NCBI GenBank assembly: GCA_905221605.1
Contig: CAJNDS010000113.1
Coordinates: 822,674-886,673 of the forward strand
Direction of reading: 5' to 3'
Length of the DNA: 64,000 nucleotides
From: Symbiodinium natans
Taxonomy: Eukaryota > Sar > Dinophyceae > Suessiales > Symbiodiniaceae
The position numbers and the translations under genes are program-made. Under the pieces are notes generated by a model. That model saw only the letters and a list, made by a program, of their open reading frames with translations. It was not told where the DNA came from and made no database searches. Shown piece by piece: positions 58,836-64,000 of the stretch. Each line of letters starts with the position of its first letter. The first letter of the stretch is position 1.

Positions 58836-59499
58836 GTTTAGGGTTTAAGGTTTTAGGGCTTAAGGTTTAGGGTTTAGGGTTTAGGATTTAGGGTTTAGGG
58901 TTTAGGGTTTAGGGACTGCAGACTGCCTGCCGCGCAGTGTCGCACACGCCGATGCCAAACCTTCGGCGCACGCCCCGGGGGCCAAAGAGACTCTTGGAAT
59001 AAGATAACCCTAAACCCTAAACCCTGAACCCTAAACCCTAAACCCTAAACCCTAAACGAGGCCGAGGCTCAGTTTCATTCTCTTGGGTAATTTGGGTGCG
59101 TTTGCTCGATACAAGGGGTGCTGAAGGGATAAGATGGGTAGTTCTTGAGGCTTCAGCAGTACCTTCCGCATTTTCCTAGGGGTTGTTGATAGGGGTCTCA
59201 AAGGCGAGAATAGAAGCTTAACCCGTCTAAAGGTTTAGGGCTTAGGGAGCATCAGGTTTCCTCTCGGGTTCAGGGCTTAGAGGCTTAGAAGGTCTCAGTC
59301 GCCCGCCCATGTACTCCACTACAATACTATGGCTCCCACAAACGATGCTGACCCAGACACAGAATGGACCTTCAACCCTTTCTGAGGGGACTTGCTCTGG
59401 TCAGGCAAACAGAATTGATCGTGTAGAGCTCTTATGCTCTCCTACCCTGAGCCCTAAACCCGAATACCCCGAGTACTCTCATACCCTAAGACCTAAGAC

Positions 59500-59584
59500 C
59501 TAAACCCTAAACCCTAAACCCTAAACCCTAAACCCTAAACCCTAAACCCTAAACCCTAAACCCTAAACCCTAAACCCTAAACCC
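59500..59584 (-). repeat. Telomeric array CCCTAAA, about 12 units
   Basis: Directly upstream of the exon at 59597. Its CTAAAC units would serve as branch-point-like sequence. Confidence 0.97.
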
Positions 59585-59596
59585 GGTCAACAAAAG

Positions 59597-59692
59597 AGCC
59601 GACCCAAGGGCTTGCGTGGAGGAAGTAGCGTGGCCGCCACGTTCTCGTCCTCCAGCAAAGTCGTTTTGCGACGCGAGCCCCCCAAAGTTGAG
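59597..59692 (+). CDS. Candidate exon, second of plus gene
   Basis: GTCAACAAAAG acceptor, GTTGAG before GTTTAGGG donor. Thirty-two codons in phase 0/0: SRPKGLRGGSSVAATFSSSS, KVVLRREPPKVE. Confidence 0.45.
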
Positions 59693-60097
59693 GTTTAGGG
59701 TTTAGGGTTTAGGGTTTAGGGTTTAGGGTTTAGGGTTTAGGGTTTAGGGTTTAGGGTTTAGGGTTAGGGTTTAGGGGCCAAGGGGTCAAGGGGCCAATTG
59801 TTCATGCCTCAACCTGCCACCTCCTAAACCCTTGAACCCTCCACGGGTTGCAACCTGCAGTTCCTCCTAGACCCTCTGAGCCTCTCCAGTCCTCCCTAAA
59901 CCCTAAACCCTAAACCCTAAACCCTAAACCCTAAACCCTAAACCCTAAACCTTGGAGCAACTCCCGCGGAAGCAGGGTTTGGGCTTTGGGGCGTTTAGCG
60001 TTGGGGCTCGGCGTTTGGGATCCAGGGTCGAGGGTTTTAGGGTTTAGGGTTGAGGGGTTTCAGGGTTTAGGCCTTCAATCTTAAGCGCCTGCTTCAG

Positions 60098-60189
60098 TGT
60101 GCAAGTACAGGTCCTCTCAGCATTCCGCTTGTAGCGACAGAACCCAAACATGCGCCATTCAGACAGTTTGTCGAAAACGGTTCGATCAA
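60098..60189 (+). CDS. Candidate Cys-rich exon
   Basis: AAGCGCCTGCTTCAG acceptor, GATCAA before GTAGGG donor. Two bases, CKYRSSQHSACSDRTQTCAI, QTVCRKRFDQ. Four Cys with regular spacing might bind metal or form disulfides. It needs an intermediate exon to meet 59692 in phase. Confidence 0.45.
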
Positions 60190-60472
60190 GTAGGGAACCC
60201 TCCACAACACCTAAACCCCAAACCCCAAGCCCTAAGGCAGCGAGTAAAAAACCGAAGCCCTAAAACGCCTAAACCCTAAACCCCTATAGACCCTAAACCC
60301 TTGCCACGCCTGCACTCGCGACACCGGTACTTGCCCTAAACCCTAAGCCCTAAGCCCTATCTGAACTTTCATCAGCCACTGCTCCGGGCCGAGCTCAAGA
60401 ACACAACCTTGGAGACCGCATTGAAGTAGGGTTTAGGGTTTAGGGTTTAGGGTTCAGGGTTTAGGGTTTAGG

Positions 60473-60570
60473 GTATCCCCAAAAGGACACCAAATATGTA
60501 CACTCGCCAACATGAAACAGGAACCTTATATACACAAAAACAGAAATACATACCCTGCTTCACATGAGCC
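60473..60570 (-). mobile_element. Family C element
   Basis: TATCCCCAAAAGGACACCAA, ACACTCGCCAACATGAAACA, ACCCTGCTTCACATGAG. Confidence 0.8.
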
Positions 60571-60767
60571 CTAAAAGGGTATATGGTTCACATTACCTCA
60601 ACAGGGATTCTAGTAGTACATGGGGTTGATTTGGGTTCGCTCCGCTGGGGCACTTGCCCAAAGCGCCCGAGGTACTCTTATGGGGGATACTTCCCCAACT
60701 CATAATAACTATGAATATCGAAACCCTGCATTCTACCATATAGGTACTTAGGACTCTTCTTACTGTT

Positions 60768-60862
60768 GGTTTGCAGGAAATGAGGGAATTAGAGCCCTAT
60801 ATCTGCCCTTTAAGGGATTATATAGGGTATCTCATGCCCCCATTCCTACGAACCAACAGTAA
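60768..60862 (+). mobile_element. Family D element
   Basis: TTGGTTTGCAGGAAATGAGG, CCCTTTAAGGGATTATATAG, CATTCCTACGAACCAACAGT. Confidence 0.85.
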
Positions 60863-60940
60863 GCTGAAAACCCTAAACCCTAAACCCTAAACCCTACACC
60901 CTAAACCCTAAACCCTAAACCCTTAGCCGTTAGGTTGGGG

Positions 60941-61018
60941 TCAGTCCTCCACGTTCTCCACGAGGTGCCGCTCCTCGTTCAAGCGGCACGTCAGCCTGAG
61001 CGCAGCTGCGGGCTTCGC
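60941..61018 (-). CDS. Candidate C-terminal exon
   Basis: GGGGTTGAG acceptor, then AKPAAALRLTCRLNEERHLV, ENVED, TGA. Acidic, helical end; 25 codons in phase 0. Flanked CCCTAAA on the left and TTTAGGG on the right. Confidence 0.5.
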   Translation of the reverse strand, partial: AKPAAALRLTCRLNEERHLVENVED

Positions 61019-61313
61019 CTCAACCCCTCTTAGGCTTGTTTAGGGTTTAGGGTTTAGGGTTTAGGGTTTAGGGTTTAGGGTTTATGGTTTAGCGGGTTTG
61101 AGGTCAGGTTGATGGCTTAAGGCGTAGGCAGGCCAAAATGCCTCACTAGGGGATGTCGTAGCACAGGGTTCATGATTCAACTATAAGGTTCATTCGGTCC
61201 CCAGGGCGCTGTTAGGTTGAGGAAGCTAAGGAAAGCCATGGCCATGATTCTCATAGCTCCCCACCACATGAATGCTACAGCATGTCATGTCCAACCCCAC
61301 ACTTACCCCAGAG

Positions 61314-61420
61314 GGTCCATCTCTAAGGAAGAAGGCACCCCAAAACTCTACTCAGTGTGGTTCTGGGGTACCTATAATTCCACAATAGTAGGACAGATGC
61401 ACCCTCTGGGTTCTGGCACC
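61314..61420 (+). mobile_element. Family I element, copy 1
   Basis: AGGGTCCATCTCTAAGGAAG and CAGATGCACCCTCTGGGTTC, core GGTACCTATAATTCCACAAT. Confidence 0.75.
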
Positions 61421-61660
61421 CAGGCTAGCCCTCTAGGGTTTAGGGTTTTCGGGTTTAGGCCCTAGCGGGCCGCACGAAATTTCAGACTCCGCTTGCAGAG
61501 GCCCCGCCCCCTCCAAGAAACGTCACTGCATAGGCGTTCTTGGCGTCGCTCGACGGCTTGGGCAATCGAACCTGGTAGGATGCAGGAGCCGAGAGCACCA
61601 GCTACGTGATCCCCTTGTAGACCTCATGCAAATAAAAGTCAAAGCCGCCCGAAATACCCC

Positions 61661-61773
61661 TACTTGAAGGTTCATGGTACTTACTAACCAATCAATTACA
61701 ACTATACTTATAACAAAAGTAGGGTTATCAGCCCAGTTATAAGTGGGTATTAAGTCCCATGAACCTCCAAGTA
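61661..61773 (+). mobile_element. Family B element
   Basis: TACTTGAAGGTTCATGGTAC and GTCCCATGAACCTCCAAGTA. Confidence 0.9.
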
Positions 61774-62276
61774 CTATCCGAATTATGCTCCCGCACTACA
61801 GGAGAATTGGAACAGAAACGCCCCGGCAGAAGGCTTCTAAGAAACAGAAGCTTGGGACTTGTTCTAAAGAGTCTTTGGCCGCAAGGGAGCCCTACAGCCA
61901 AACCCTAAACCCTAAACCCTAAACCCTAAACCCTAAACCCTAAACCCTAAACCCTAAACCCTAAACCACAACCCACACCCTAAACCCTAAACCCTGCAAG
62001 CCCTTTTGCCCAAAATCCCTCAAGGCCTAAGCTGCCACGAAATACGAGTTGGAAACACACCCCTCGATATCATCTAGGCGGCGTCCACAACAAAAAGCAC
62101 ATGCACATACTAGTAAGTTAGGAAGCCTACCAGGACGGTTGCTAGCACAGCGCCCTAAACTCTAAACCATAAACCCTCAAGCCCCTGTAATTTGAAAGCC
62201 AAAACAAAGAAGCTTTCCTCGAAACTCCTCGAAACTTCCCCGGACCTGAACCCTGAATAACTTCAATAAACCCTAA

Positions 62277-62353
62277 ACCCTAAACCCTAAACCCTAAACC
62301 CTAAACCCTAAACCCTAAACCCTAAACCCTAAACCCTAAACCCTAAACCCTAA
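62277..62353 (-). repeat. Telomeric array CCCTAAA, about 11 units
   Basis: A perfect tract. Confidence 0.97.
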
Positions 62354-62434
62354 ACCAAAAGAGCCCTGTGCATTCAACACGGCATGCCTCGAGGCTTCGC
62401 TGCAGACCTCTCGGTAGTAGCGGGAGCGGGAGGG

Positions 62435-62437
<3 letters not shown>

Positions 62438-62467
<30 letters not shown>
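62438..62467 (+). repeat. G homopolymer, 30 nt
   Basis: The longest G run in the window, next to a GAGGGG-rich lead. Confidence 0.97.
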
Positions 62468-62471
<4 letters not shown>

Positions 62472-62555
62472 TGAGTTCACGCCCTGAACCCTAAACCCTA
62501 AACCCTAAACCCTAAACCCTAAATCCCAGAGCCTGCTGCTTTGTAGGTTGCCAAA

Positions 62556-62705
62556 AAGAGGTCCATCTGTAGTACTAAATTCTGGAAGCAGGTACCCTAG
62601 AGCCCTATTTAGTATGTACTATTTAGGAATACGGTACCCTTAAACCCTATTTAGTCTGGTTCTTGGGTACCTAACTCCATAATAGTACCACAGATGGGCC
62701 CTCTG
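62556..62705 (+). mobile_element. Family I element, copy 2
   Basis: GAGGTCCATCTGTAGTACTA and ACCACAGATGGGCCCTCTGG ends, with an internal repeat of GGTACCCT..AGCCCTATTTAGT. Confidence 0.8.
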
Positions 62706-63633
62706 GGTTTGTGAACTCTTGCTACCTTTAGTATTCCATGCGTGGAAGAGCCCTAAACCCTAAACCCTAAACCCTAAACCCTAAACCCTAAACCCCAATG
62801 AGAGCATGTGGCATGTTCTCGGCCTTTCCCTCTCTTGACATCGAGGGTGAGAACAGCACAGTGGGGGTGGAAGAGAAGAAGACACAGACTGGTCTTGAGG
62901 GTTTAGGGTTTAGAGTTTAGGGTTTCGGCTCTCACAGTCGCATAAGGGCAAGCGAGGATTCGGTCGGAAGGTTCCCTCACTACGACACTATCCAAGGTTC
63001 CCAGTCAAACACACCAGCAGGAAGCGATTTAGGAAAGGGTTAGGGTTTAGGGTGTAGGGTGTAGGGTTAGGGTTTAGGGTGTAGGGTTTAGGTTTTAGGG
63101 TTTTGCGGTGATATCCCAAGCGTGTGGGCTCTTTAATAGGCAAGGAACGGGAGCAGGATTGTAGGTCGATACCATAGACCATTTGCTGCTAGGGCCCACG
63201 GTTCCATCCTAAGCCTACACAAAAACCACAAACCCTTACACGCCCTAAACCCTAAACCCTAAACCCTAAACCCTAAACCCTAAACCCGAAACCCGAAACC
63301 CTAAACCCTGACACGCCATAAACGCCCGAAACCCCATGCCCTGAACCTTGAACCCACCTTTGCCGCGGCCATACCTTTCGGTCCCTATCCCCCACGAAGA
63401 ATCTCCTCAGGGTTTCCTGGGGGTTTAGGCTTTAGGGTTTAGGGTTTAGCCCTACCAAAGCCTTACTCCCTCAACCGCAACGACACCTAAACCCTTAAAC
63501 TCTAAACCCTTAACCCTTAGACCCTTCAACCCAAACCCCTCAATCCTCAATCAGCCCCCTAACCCTAAACCCGAAACCCTAAACCCTAAACGCTAAACCC
63601 TAAACCCTAAACCCTAAACCACCGCATCCTCAG

Positions 63634-63702
63634 AATCAGGGGCAGGCCTGCAGCTATGCGGCAGTGGTGCCGCATCCCCACACGGAGGACCTGAGAAAAA
63701 GG
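63634..63702 (+). CDS. Candidate exon, unknown
   Basis: ACCGCATCCTCAG acceptor just after CCCTAAACC, AAAAGG before GTTTAGGG donor. NQGQACSYAAVVPHPHTEDL, RKR: 23 codons, phase 0/0. A textbook case of the telomere-exon-telomere layout. Confidence 0.5.
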
Positions 63703-64000
63703 GTTTAGGGTTTAGGGTTTAGGGTTAAGGGTTAAGGGTTTAGGGTTTAGGGTTTAGGGTTTAGGGTTTAGGGCGACTTGAGGAGGTTCACGCCCCCAAG
63801 GGTTTGGGGTTTTTAAAGTTTAGGGTTTATCATGGGTTCCCCTACTAACCCCCTCTATACTACCCCCCCCCCCTGGGTTTCCCCCCTTAAATAGCCACAA
63901 TAACCACAATTGGGCCCAATGATCCCTAAATGCCGGGTTTCGGGTTTAGGGTTTAGGGTTTAGGGCTTAGGGCTTAGGGTTTAGGGTTTAGGGTTTAGGG
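63703..64000 (+). repeat. Telomeric tracts at right edge
   Basis: TTTAGGG units at 63703-63772 and 63940-64000 bracket a unique block with a C homopolymer. The window ends inside a tract, but unique sequence on the inner side and mixed variants do not by themselves show a chromosome end. Confidence 0.9.

Noticed and set aside
63700-64000. Right edge as a true chromosome end
   Set aside because: Tracts here are short, mixed with variants and separated by unique DNA, like dozens of internal tracts; the window simply ends in one.
1-64000. CRISPR-like array of telomeric tracts and spacers
   Set aside because: Repeat units are 7 bp telomeric heptamers of varying number, the flanks are coding-like, and everything else is eukaryotic.

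Overview
This is a eukaryotic nuclear window. It has no operons, no ribosome-binding sites, no tRNA or rRNA gene that I could find, and no open reading frame longer than about 170 codons. Its dominant feature is the plant/alga-type telomere heptamer TTTAGGG (CCCTAAA on the other strand), present in well over a hundred tracts of 2 to about 27 units, in both orientations, along all 64 kb. The heptamer is shared by land plants, many green algae, dinoflagellates, chromerids, cryptophytes and oomycetes. Short exons, one possible GC splice donor and possible insertion-derived introns would suit an alga or alveolate such as a dinoflagellate, but I cannot name the organism.

Layout. Telomeric tracts cut the window into non-telomeric blocks of roughly 60-300 bp. 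Blocks flanked as CCCTAAA-block-TTTAGGG are usually GC-rich, stop-free in at least one frame, and often carry splice-like edges. Blocks flanked as TTTAGGG-block-CCCTAAA usually hold one of about ten families of short palindromic elements (called A to I below). I read most GC-rich blocks as small exons (about 30-180 nt) and the telomeric tracts plus palindromes as introns. The recurring rule on the sense strand is CCCTAAAC, then 5-25 nt, then AG before an exon, and GT, often as GTTTAG itself, just after it.

Best-supported genes: (1) a minus-strand protein-kinase-like gene running off the left edge (exons 4207-4151, 2149-2096, 1603-1530, 406-~359, phases compatible); (2) a minus-strand gene of unknown function, 22646-19372, for which 13 candidate exons join in phase, with related candidate exons upstream to 24544; (3) a minus-strand trypsin-like serine protease exon (26517-26336); (4) an ankyrin-like exon (34371-34298, minus); (5) other minus exons at 12.5-18.5 kb, 29.4 kb, 35-38 kb, 43-50 kb, 54-56 kb and 61 kb, and plus exons at 11.1, 36.6, 39.6, 41.5-41.9, 51.9-52.5, 58.8-60.2 and 63.6 kb. 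No complete gene or promoter could be defined.

AT-rich or microsatellite stretches without telomeric repeats (about 11.6-12.0, 18.9-19.0, 40.7-41.0, 43.9-44.1, 47.3-47.7, 53.7-54.1 and 55.3-55.9 kb) are the likeliest intergenic spacers. Caution: short GC-rich blocks are often open on both strands, so strand and frame of isolated exons are uncertain. The calls that rest on several exons in phase or on a recognisable domain are the safer ones.
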